A DNA stretch of 11,360 nt from Sphingobacteriales bacterium. Lineage in GTDB: Bacteria > Bacteroidota > Bacteroidia > Chitinophagales > Chitinophagaceae. The notes under the pieces were generated by a model. That model was not told where the DNA came from. It saw nothing but the letters and a program-made list of their open reading frames with translations, and ran no database searches. Positions 1 to 6,403 of this stretch are shown in pieces (positions within the stretch are counted from its first letter, which is position 1; each line of letters opens with the position of its first letter). The stretch is from the NCBI GenBank assembly GCA_024640385.1, contig JAHEFC010000094.1:1-11360 (forward strand). The letters run 5' to 3'. The position numbers and the translations under genes were made by a program.

Positions 1-1071
1 GTGGCCGTTGTAGGGTCAGGACCTGCAGGACTTGCGGCAGCGGCACAATTGAATCATGCCGGGCATCAGGTGACTGTTTTCGAGCGTGACGATAAACCCG
101 GTGGTCTCTTGCGGTATGGCATACCTGATTTTAAACTCGAAAAATGGGTGGTAGACAGAAGGATCGCCTTACTTGAAGAAGAAGGGATTGTTTTCAAGTG
201 CCATTCCAATGTTGGCGTGAACGTCAGCATCAATGATCTGCTCAGGGAATTCAACGCTATCATATTGGCCGGGGGCTCCACTGTTCCAAGGGACCTTACT
301 GTTCCCGGCAGGGAGGTTAAAGGCGTATATGCAGCCATGCAATTCCTGAAACAACAGAATAAAAGAAATGCAGGGCTAGATCCTCTGCAGCATGCACAGG
401 TGGAGAGCAATATATATTCTGAACACTTGTCGGCCTCAGGCAAGCATGTGGTGGTGATCGGTGGTGGTGATACGGGTAGCGACTGCGTGGGCACTTCAAA
501 CAGGCAGGGCGCAAAATCTGTGACACAATTTGAATTGTTGCCCAAGCCACCTGAATCCAGGTCGGCCAATATGCCCTGGCCTACTTATCCCATGACCTTA
601 AAAACATCCACTTCCCATGAAGAAGGATGTGAAAGGCAATGGGCAGTAACCACCAAGGCCTTTATTGATGATGAGAATGGAAACCTGAAAGCATTGAGGA
701 TCGCAGACCTGGAATGGAAATTCGCAGAAGACGGAAGACCTGCAGGATATGCCGAAGTAGAAGGATCAGAAAGAGAGATCCCCTGCGAACTGGCCCTGCT
801 GGCCATGGGTTTTGTACATCCTGAAACCACCGGTATGCTGGAAGAACTGGATGTAGAACTGGATGAGAGGGGAAATGTCAAGGCATCTGAAAAAAATTAT
901 CATACCAACATCACAAAAATATTCAGTTGCGGTGATATGAGAAGAGGCCAGTCCCTGGTGGTCTGGGCCATCAGTGAGGGACGTGAATGCGCAAGAAATG
1001 TGGATGAATATCTGTCCGGAACATCAAGGCTTGAATCGAAAGACCATAGCATGCTTGAACTGGTGAAATAA
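1..1071 (+). CDS. gltD: Glutamate synthase [NADPH] small subunit, 5'-truncated
   Basis: This is the beta subunit of glutamate synthase. It passes electrons from NADPH through FAD and Fe-S clusters to the large subunit GltB, which makes two glutamates from glutamine and 2-oxoglutarate in the cytoplasm. The visible 356 residues begin inside the first dinucleotide-binding motif ([12 protein letters not shown], about 3-14, FAD). [13 protein letters not shown] follows at about 34-46, a second Rossmann motif [11 protein letters not shown] at 151-161 (NADPH), and the C-terminal FAD-contacting stretch with [16 protein letters not shown] at 308-323. The opening GTG is an internal codon, not the start. 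GltD of E. coli is about 470 residues, so roughly 110-140 N-terminal residues, including the Fe-S cysteines, lie before the window. gltB is probably just upstream but is not visible. A terminator follows the stop. The family call is very safe; the choice of NADPH over NADH is by homology only. Confidence 0.95.
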   Translation: MAVVGSGPAGLAAAAQLNHAGHQVTVFERDDKPGGLLRYGIPDFKLEKWVVDRRIALLEEEGIVFKCHSNVGVNVSINDLLREFNAIILAGGSTVPRDLTVPGREVKGVYAAMQFLKQQNKRNAGLDPLQHAQVESNIYSEHLSASGKHVVVIGGGDTGSDCVGTSNRQGAKSVTQFELLPKPPESRSANMPWPTYPMTLKTSTSHEEGCERQWAVTTKAFIDDENGNLKALRIADLEWKFAEDGRPAGYAEVEGSEREIPCELALLAMGFVHPETTGMLEELDVELDERGNVKASEKNYHTNITKIFSCGDMRRGQSLVVWAISEGRECARNVDEYLSGTSRLESKDHSMLELVK

Positions 1072-1126
1072 TTCTAAGTGTGCTGACCGGTTAACAGGTT
1101 AGCCGGAGAATGCAAAAGATAAACAG

Positions 1127-1159
1127 GAAAGAGTCATTCCGCATTGGGATGACTTTTTC
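1127..1159 (+). terminator. Intrinsic terminator after gltD
   Basis: An 8-bp stem, GTCATTCC (1133-1140) with GGGATGAC (1146-1153), has one G-U pair and a 5-nt loop GCATT. Five T follow at 1154-1158. The A/G-rich left flank can extend the stem into the T-tract, so it could also act on the other strand. A weaker hairpin (CCGGTTA 1087-1093 with TAGCCGG 1100-1106) lies just after the stop codon and has no T-run. Together they close the gltD transcript. Confidence 0.75.
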
Positions 1160-1251
1160 ATTTATAGGAATTCCATTCTCCACAACTTGCCTCGACCTTG
1201 TAGGGGGTTCATTTACATTCGCCACAATCCCTACATTCCTCACATTCATTC

Positions 1252-1287
1252 ACTACATTCACTACATTTACTACATATATCACATTC
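1252..1287 (+). repeat. 9-nt tandem repeat array before membrane-protein gene
   Basis: Four adjoining 9-nt units are visible: ACTACATTC (1252-1260), ACTACATTT (1261-1269), ACTACATAT (1270-1278) and ATCACATTC (1279-1287). Looser, out-of-phase relatives (CTACATTC, CACATTC) extend back to about 1214. The array ends 3 nt before the ATG at 1291. The same unit family recurs at 6365-6400. It may form part of the 5' untranslated leader of the next gene; its function is unknown. Confidence 0.7.
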
Positions 1288-1290
1288 ACT

Positions 1291-2286
1291 ATGATGCCTT
1301 CGTTTTTTGAATATCTGTATGAACAGGGATTGCTGAGTGAAGCATCGATTGAAAAGATCAGGCAAAAACAATCTGACAAAACCATCAGCCTTTTCTGGGA
1401 CCTGAGGCTTGTACTTTATGCCGGTGTATTACTGCTTACCGGAGGTCTTGGCGTATTGATCTATAAGAATATCGACCACATAGGCCACCTGGCCATTATT
1501 GGGGCCATGGCGGTCACCAGCTTATTCTGTTACAGTTTTGCTTTGAAAAGGATGAACCCGTTTTCCTGGAACGAAGTCAAATCACCCGGTGTGGTTTTCG
1601 ATTATGTATTACTGCTGGGAAGTATCCTGATGGTCACATTGATCGGTTATATTCAATACCAGTACAGGATATTCGGAACCGAATGGAAGCTGGCCACCTT
1701 CATCCCCATGCTGATCCTGTTTTACACAGCCTACTTTTTCGATCACCAGGGGCTGTTGAGCATGGCCATCGTGAATCTCGCGGCCTGGCTGGGCATCACC
1801 ATCAACGAGAAAGTGTTTACCCATACCAATCAGCTCAACGACAAAGAAACTCTGATCACCGCCGCCTTGCTGGGCGCCGCATTGATCCTGTTTTCCTGGC
1901 TCTCGAGGATCAGTAAAAGGAAAGCTCATTTTCAAACACTCTATCACCAGTTTGGTACCCATTTGTATTTCATCAGCTCGTTCATAGCACTCTTTATTTT
2001 CAGTCCCAATTATTATCCCTGGGTGTTGGTTTACCTGGCCGGATCAATCTACCATTATATCAAATCCGTAAAAGACCACTCTTATTATTACATGGTGATC
2101 ACCATGATCTACACCTATGGATGCATCAGTTTTATCGTAGTAGACCGGATAGATAAATTATCAACAATACATTATGACCTGAAAGACAAACTTGTTTTCG
2201 CATATTTCACATTCAGTTCGATAGCATTGATCTTTTTACTGATCCGTCAAAACAAAATTTTCAGGAAACATGCTGGCCTACAATAA
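1291..2286 (+). CDS. Polytopic membrane protein, DUF2157-like, function unknown
   Basis: I do not recognise a characterised function. The 331-residue product has a short soluble N-terminus with a helix of the type GLLSEASIEKIRQKQ (about 13-27), followed by roughly ten hydrophobic segments (near 38-57, 65-85, 103-123, 134-150, 155-172, 188-204, 224-240, 243-257, 266-284 and 301-318) and a short basic C-terminus. A small N-terminal helical region followed by many membrane spans resembles DUF2157-type inner-membrane proteins, but that is from general appearance and not a profile search. There are two adjacent ATGs (1291 and 1294), and either could be the start. No signal peptide cleavage site is evident. 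The gene overlaps the next one by 17 nt, which suggests co-transcription and translational coupling. Its next neighbours are gltD and amtB, but nothing in the protein links it to nitrogen metabolism. Confidence 0.8.
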   Translation: MMPSFFEYLYEQGLLSEASIEKIRQKQSDKTISLFWDLRLVLYAGVLLLTGGLGVLIYKNIDHIGHLAIIGAMAVTSLFCYSFALKRMNPFSWNEVKSPGVVFDYVLLLGSILMVTLIGYIQYQYRIFGTEWKLATFIPMLILFYTAYFFDHQGLLSMAIVNLAAWLGITINEKVFTHTNQLNDKETLITAALLGAALILFSWLSRISKRKAHFQTLYHQFGTHLYFISSFIALFIFSPNYYPWVLVYLAGSIYHYIKSVKDHSYYYMVITMIYTYGCISFIVVDRIDKLSTIHYDLKDKLVFAYFTFSSIALIFLLIRQNKIFRKHAGLQ

Positions 2287-3418
2287 AGACAAACTTGATG
2301 CCCTGATGAACAGGACCATGGTTGAAGAAGCTGCGGACCTTGGGCTGATCAGCGAAACAGAAACTGCCTCCATACTGGTCAGGTATCCTTCACCATTCTT
2401 CAGCCCCAGGGCAATAGTCAGAATAGGTCTTGGCATAGCAACGATGATCGCAGTCAGTACATTTTTCTCGCTGATACTGTTGATCTCGGGATTCAACATG
2501 GGTGATTATTTCATTCAATTCCTGTATGGAACTGCAGTGTTTGTGGTGCTGGAATTTATGATCCGTAATAAATCCCATTTCCGTTCCGGTATCGATGATC
2601 TGCTGCTCTACCAGGGATTTGGGACCATCATGGCAGGCATGTATTCTCTATTCGAAAGAACCTCGGATCCCTACCTGGTAATTACTGCAATGATCACCCT
2701 GGCTGCCATTGCCGCCACCATCCGGTATGCAGACAGGTTGATGGCGGGTTTGGCCCTGATCGTGTTCATGGTATTCACTGGCTACCTGCTCAAAAAGATC
2801 AACCTGGACCTGTATTTTTATCTGCCACAGGTCATGTTGGTGATAGCAATAGCATGCTGGTTTGTTGCCGCTAAACTGGTAACGAAACCGAACTTGCGGC
2901 ATTATAGTCACTGCTTCGAATTCCTTATGATCCTAAGCCTGATCATTGCTGGCCTCGTCTCCAATTACTATGTGATCAGCGAGGCATGGTATGACTCATT
3001 CCCGGGAAAAGAGTTCACGCCTTTTTGGAAATACTTTTTTATTGCTACCACGGTGCTGGTTCCTTTAATAACCATGATCACCGGGTTTTACCAGAAAGAT
3101 AAAAAACGGATCAGGGTTGGGTCCTTCATGGTGGTTGCAGCAGTGATGACCTTTCATTATTATTTTACCTCCACCCCCACAGAGGTCCTTTGCATCATAT
3201 ATGGATCATTGCTTTTATTGATATGCTATTGGCTTTTAAAACATCACAAACCAAAAGAAAATGGGATCAGTTTCACTGAAAAGCAAGACAGTGCTGCGTT
3301 ATACGAGATCGAATCCATGTTGATCGGCGCTGGCGTGGGCATGATCACACCTGACCATTCTGGCAGCCGGTTCGGCGGCGGGTCTTTCGGCGGTGCCGGT
3401 TCTGGTGGCTCGTATTGA
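2270..3418 (+). CDS. Polytopic membrane protein with Gly-rich C-terminal tail, function unknown
   Basis: The 382-residue product is built like the upstream protein. It has a soluble N-terminal helical region (EEAADLGLISETETASILV, about 19-37), then about ten predicted spans (near 49-72, 80-97, 110-126, 133-151, 157-173, 183-202, 216-234, 255-273, 282-299 and 304-322), then a soluble tail. The tail ends in RFGGGSFGGAGSGGSY (367-382), which is like the Gly/Ser/aromatic tails of TPM-domain (YgcG-like) membrane proteins, although no TPM domain is present. The start at 2270 lies inside the upstream gene; an alternative in-frame ATG at 2306 would remove 12 residues. The matching layout of the two proteins suggests an old tandem duplication or partners in one complex; this is inference. 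A strong palindromic terminator follows. Confidence 0.8.
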   Translation: MLAYNKDKLDALMNRTMVEEAADLGLISETETASILVRYPSPFFSPRAIVRIGLGIATMIAVSTFFSLILLISGFNMGDYFIQFLYGTAVFVVLEFMIRNKSHFRSGIDDLLLYQGFGTIMAGMYSLFERTSDPYLVITAMITLAAIAATIRYADRLMAGLALIVFMVFTGYLLKKINLDLYFYLPQVMLVIAIACWFVAAKLVTKPNLRHYSHCFEFLMILSLIIAGLVSNYYVISEAWYDSFPGKEFTPFWKYFFIATTVLVPLITMITGFYQKDKKRIRVGSFMVVAAVMTFHYYFTSTPTEVLCIIYGSLLLLICYWLLKHHKPKENGISFTEKQDSAALYEIESMLIGAGVGMITPDHSGSRFGGGSFGGAGSGGSY

Positions 3419-3451
3419 GCCGATTTCAGTCATTTTACATTATTTTATTTT

Positions 3452-3481
3452 ATATGTGTTCATTTGAACACATATTTTTTT
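3452..3481 (+). terminator. Palindromic terminator after the membrane-protein pair
   Basis: A perfect 11-nt inverted repeat, ATATGTGTTCA (3452-3462) with TGAACACATAT (3465-3475), has a 2-nt centre, so in RNA it would form about 10 bp with a 4-nt loop. It runs into seven T at 3475-3481. It lies 34 nt after the stop codon at 3418. The stem is AT-rich but uninterrupted. The palindrome could also bind a dimeric regulator, but the T-tract favours a terminator. Confidence 0.75.
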
Positions 3482-3681
3482 GCTTAATATTAATCGATTT
3501 AGCAAAATATTAAATTCTAACTCATTTATTTTCAGATGATTAAAATCATACAAGCGTCAAATCATCATCATATAATATTTATTTCTATGTTTATAATTAC
3601 TAATCATCAGGGTTACTTTCTTCAAGTTTCTGCATTAATATTGTGTACTGAATTGATTTTACCCAACAAAAAGCAAACATT
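3482..3681 (+). promoter_or_regulatory. AT-rich upstream region of amtB
   Basis: These 200 nt hold no credible gene and should contain the amtB promoter, because a terminator lies just before them. A small inverted repeat ATGATT-AA-AATCAT occurs at 3536-3549, and ATCATC motifs recur at 3561-3570 and 3603-3609. Partial matches to the Bacteroidetes -7 box TAnnTTTG occur at 3586-3593 (TATGTTTA) and 3636-3643 (TAATATTG), neither with a convincing -33 partner. I see no sigma-54 site. The exact promoter cannot be fixed from sequence alone. Confidence 0.4.
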
Positions 3682-5100
3682 ATGAAGAAAATTGGATTAA
3701 AGGAAGCCCTCCCTTTTGTGTTATTGGCTTCGATCGCAATTGCTGCGATTTTTGTTCCGGCACTCCCCAACTTTGACGACGGGGGTACCAAATACAACGC
3801 GGCCGATATAGGCTGGATCATTGTTGCTACCGCACTTGTTTTCCTGATGACACCAGGACTTGCATTTTTCTACGGTGGAATGGTTCACCGCAAGAATGTG
3901 ATCTCCACCATGATCAAATCTGTGGTTGCCGCAGGAATTGTAAGTATCATATGGGTAACTGTTGGTTATAGCCTTTGCTTTGGCGACTCAATCGGAGGCT
4001 TTATCGGCAATCCAACTACGCACCTCTTCTTTAAAGGTGTAAGCTCAGGCGAACCATGGAGCCTGGCCCCTACTATACCGAAAACACTTTTCTCTTTGTT
4101 TCAGCTGATGTTCGCCATCATCACCCCCGGACTGGTAGTAGGTGCCGTAGCTGAAAGGATACGTTTCACCTCTTACATCCTGTTCATTGCATTGTTCAGC
4201 GTGCTGGTTTATGCACCTCTCGCGCATTGGAGCTGGCATCCTGATGGATTCCTGTTCAAATGGGGAGCCCTTGACTTTGCGGGTGGTACAGTTGTACATA
4301 TCTCCGCTGGTTGCGCAGCCCTTGCAGGTGCACTGGTATTGAAGCGCAGGAAAACACATATGGAGAGAGAAGAAGTTCCGCCAGCTAACGTTCCTTATGT
4401 ATTGATCGGTACAGGTCTGCTTTGGTTCGGTTGGTTCGGTTTCAATGCAGGTTCTGCACTTGGCGCAAACGCCCTTGCTGTTTCTGCTTTTGCCACCACC
4501 AATACCGCTGCAGCTGCCGCTGGTCTTTCCTGGATGTTCTTCGATGTAATGCGTGGCAAGAAGCCTTCTGTTCTCGGATTCTGTATAGGAGCTGTAGTTG
4601 GTCTTGTTGCCATCACACCCGCTGCCGGTTTTGTTGCCATCCCGCAATCCATCTTTATAGGTGTTATAGCCGCCATCATTTCCAATATCGCTGTTTACTA
4701 CAAACAAAAATCGAAACTGGACGATACGCTCGATGTATTCCCCTGTCACGGTTTAGGCGGTATGGTAGGTATGGTTATGACCGGAATTTTCGCAACCAAA
4801 GCCGTAAACGGCGCCGGTAACGACGGCCTTTTCTATGGCAATGCTGATTTCTTCTTTACCCAGCTCAAAGCCATGGGAATTGCAGTGGTGTACAGCTTTG
4901 TTGTATCATTCCTGATCTTCAAATTCATCAATTTCATTCTCCCGCTCCGCGTTACTTCTGAAGAAGAAGAAATGGGTCTCGATGCAACCCAGCACAACGA
5001 GTCTTATGTTCAGGGTACCCTGATCTTACATAAGAAAGGTGAGAAAGAGACTGCCATAAAAATCGAAAAAGGCACAGTCGAAGAATTTGTTCTCGATTAA
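3682..5100 (+). CDS. amtB: Ammonium transporter (Amt family)
   Basis: An inner-membrane trimeric channel that takes up ammonium for assimilation. The 472-residue product shows the Amt signature DFAGGTVVHISAG at 198-210. By alignment with E. coli AmtB, Asp198 is the structural Asp160, His206 and His356 (in CHGLGGMVG) are the twin pore histidines, and Phe144 (in QLMFAIITPG) is probably the outer Phe gate. FNAGSALG (254-261) is also typical. The N-terminal hydrophobic segment (about 8-28) may be a signal peptide or an extra span. The cytoplasmic C-terminus keeps the conserved EEEMGLDATQHNESY stretch (428-442), which in E. coli binds GlnK and controls gating. About 30 further residues follow, ending EEFVLD, where E. 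coli AmtB stops. No glnK/PII gene is adjacent; a porin gene follows after 49 nt. The family call is near certain. Confidence 0.97.
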   Translation: MKKIGLKEALPFVLLASIAIAAIFVPALPNFDDGGTKYNAADIGWIIVATALVFLMTPGLAFFYGGMVHRKNVISTMIKSVVAAGIVSIIWVTVGYSLCFGDSIGGFIGNPTTHLFFKGVSSGEPWSLAPTIPKTLFSLFQLMFAIITPGLVVGAVAERIRFTSYILFIALFSVLVYAPLAHWSWHPDGFLFKWGALDFAGGTVVHISAGCAALAGALVLKRRKTHMEREEVPPANVPYVLIGTGLLWFGWFGFNAGSALGANALAVSAFATTNTAAAAAGLSWMFFDVMRGKKPSVLGFCIGAVVGLVAITPAAGFVAIPQSIFIGVIAAIISNIAVYYKQKSKLDDTLDVFPCHGLGGMVGMVMTGIFATKAVNGAGNDGLFYGNADFFFTQLKAMGIAVVYSFVVSFLIFKFINFILPLRVTSEEEEMGLDATQHNESYVQGTLILHKKGEKETAIKIEKGTVEEFVLD

Positions 5101-5149
5101 CAAACTCCCAACCGTACCCTTTTCTTTTGAACTAAAAAAAAGCACTACA

Positions 5150-6223
5150 ATGTTAAAAAAATTATTTGTAACTGCCGCAGCCGCGGTAGCTATCAGCCCT
5201 CTTTTTGCCCAGGAAGCCCCGGCAAAAGAAGAACCAAAGCCAACTACGATATCGGGATTCGTTGACGCATACTACCGTTACGACTTTTCCAAGAACCCCG
5301 CTAACAACAGAACAAGCTTTACCAACAGCCATAATTCCTTCGAACTGGGTATGGCTTCCATCAAACTCGAACACACCATGGGTAAGGTTGGATTTGTGGC
5401 CGACCTGGGTTTCGGAAAACGCGCCCAGGAATTCGCCTATAACGACAATGGCGTAACCCAGGCGATAAAACAATTGTACGTTACCTATTCACCCAAAGAC
5501 TGGCTGAAACTGACCATGGGTTCATGGGCCACCCACGTGGGTTATGAACTGGTAGACGCCCCGGCCAACAGGAACTATAGCATGTCTTACATGTTCTCCT
5601 GGGGTCCCTTCTTCCATACCGGTATCAAAGCCGAAGCCACTGCCGGTAAAAGCGGATTCATGCTGGGTGTAGCCAATCAAACGGATTATAAATTCTCTCC
5701 CTCCGGAGCGAAGAAATTCATCCTGGGTCAGTATACGTTCGCAGCATCTGATAATGTAAAGCTCTACTTTAACTATGTAGGCGGACAAAAAGCAGATTCC
5801 ATGGCAGTGAACCAGTTCGACATCGTGGCCACTGCGAAACTGTCTGACAAATTCAGCCTTGGCTATAATGGTACTGTTCAAAGCACAAAAGATAAAACAA
5901 GTGAGGGTAAGGCTACAGATGCAGACAGCAAGAGCTGGTGGGGCTCTGCCGTTTACCTGAACCTGGATCCAAGCGAAAAGATAGGTTTCACATTGCGTAG
6001 TGAATATTTCAGCGACAAAGATCAGTTGGCAGCCATGTCACTGGCTCCCGAAGGAGCCGCCATTTGGGCCAACACCATTTCCATGAACTTCAAAGCCGGG
6101 CCTCTTACATTCATTCCTGAGATCAGGTTTGAATCCGGCAGCAAAGATGTGTTCTACGATAAGGATGGTGCAGCCAAATCAGGCAACGTAAGCGCTCTGT
6201 TCGCCGCAATTTACAAGTTTTGA
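5150..6223 (+). CDS. Outer-membrane beta-barrel porin, bbp2 (OmpL-like) type
   Basis: A 357-residue secreted protein. The start at 5150 is chosen because it opens a classical signal peptide (MLKKLFVTAAAAVAISPLFA, cleavage probably after Ala20, before QEAPAKEE). An in-frame ATG at 5087 would add 21 residues and overlap amtB. After a short Glu/Lys/Pro linker, the body begins TTISGFVDAYYRYDFSKNP and runs as alternating amphipathic strands with frequent Gly and aromatic residues. Segments such as VTYSPKDWLKLTMGSWATH and YSMSYMFSWGPFFHTG are typical of the putative beta-barrel porin-2 family. The last residue is Phe (AAIYKF), as in many outer-membrane barrels recognised by BamA. The 49-nt gap to amtB and the strong terminator after it suggest one transcript. 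A role in letting ammonium or small nitrogen compounds into the periplasm is inferred from context only. Confidence 0.85.
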   Translation: MLKKLFVTAAAAVAISPLFAQEAPAKEEPKPTTISGFVDAYYRYDFSKNPANNRTSFTNSHNSFELGMASIKLEHTMGKVGFVADLGFGKRAQEFAYNDNGVTQAIKQLYVTYSPKDWLKLTMGSWATHVGYELVDAPANRNYSMSYMFSWGPFFHTGIKAEATAGKSGFMLGVANQTDYKFSPSGAKKFILGQYTFAASDNVKLYFNYVGGQKADSMAVNQFDIVATAKLSDKFSLGYNGTVQSTKDKTSEGKATDADSKSWWGSAVYLNLDPSEKIGFTLRSEYFSDKDQLAAMSLAPEGAAIWANTISMNFKAGPLTFIPEIRFESGSKDVFYDKDGAAKSGNVSALFAAIYKF

Positions 6224-6253
6224 CAAGCAGTCAAAGTTGGGTCATAAACAATC

Positions 6254-6284
6254 CAGGGCTCCTTTCCAGGAGCCCTGCTTTATT
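6254..6284 (+). terminator. Strong intrinsic terminator after porin gene
   Basis: A perfect GC-rich stem, CAGGGCTCC (6254-6262) with GGAGCCCTG (6269-6277), gains a tenth T-A pair that leaves a TTCC loop. It is followed by the T-rich CTTTATTTA. It lies 30 nt after the porin stop and ends the amtB-porin unit. The minus-strand copy has no T-run, so it probably works in one direction only. Confidence 0.85.
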
Positions 6285-6289
6285 TATAT

Positions 6290-6399
6290 AATGTGGGGAA
6301 TTTGATAAATGTGGTAAATGTGGCGCTGCGTCTTATGTAATGAATGCATTCTCACATTTCATTGATCACATTCATCACATTGATCACATTCATCACATT
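6290..6399. repeat. Long imperfect hairpin made of 9-nt repeats
   Basis: The left arm (6290-6323) reads AATGTGGGG, AATTTGATA, AATGTGGTA, AATGTGG. The right arm (6366-6399) lies within a clean tandem array, ATCACATTC, ATCACATTG, ATCACATTC, ATCACATTT (6365-6400). Aligning 6290 with 6399 pairs 30 of 34 positions in the plus-strand RNA, three of them G-U, around a 42-nt loop that includes the palindrome GAATGCATTC (6342-6351). The element fills the gap between the porin terminator and the ppc stop and ends 4 nt from that stop. It may terminate or protect the 3' end of the ppc transcript, but neither strand has a T-tract, so this is a guess. It could also be a small mobile or REP-like element. Confidence 0.7.
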
Positions 6400-6403
6400 T
6401 ACT

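Noticed and set aside
66..569. 167-codon minus-strand ORF opposite gltD
   Set aside because: Shadow of the gltD coding frame, with a low-complexity Ser/Thr/Leu product and no recognisable domain.
1110..1310. Small 66-codon plus-strand ORF after gltD
   Set aside because: It runs through the gltD terminator hairpin, its end is the 9-nt repeat read as HY/YI residues, and it overlaps the start of the next gene. There is no family resemblance.
3452..3475. Palindrome as an operator or attachment site
   Set aside because: The T-tract immediately after it and its place 34 nt past a stop codon fit a terminator better, and no integrase or regulator gene is nearby.
4045..4749. 234-codon minus-strand ORF opposite amtB
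   Set aside because: It lies wholly inside the unmistakable amtB gene on the other strand, and its Cys/Gly/Arg-rich composition is typical of an antisense shadow frame.
5087..5149. Upstream in-frame ATG of the porin gene
   Set aside because: Starting at 5087 would place 21 non-secretory residues before a textbook signal peptide and overlap amtB, so the start at 5150 is preferred.
6290..6400. CRISPR-like array from the ACATTC repeats
   Set aside because: The units are 9 nt in direct tandem with no spacers, which is a microsatellite-like array with an inverted arm, not a CRISPR.
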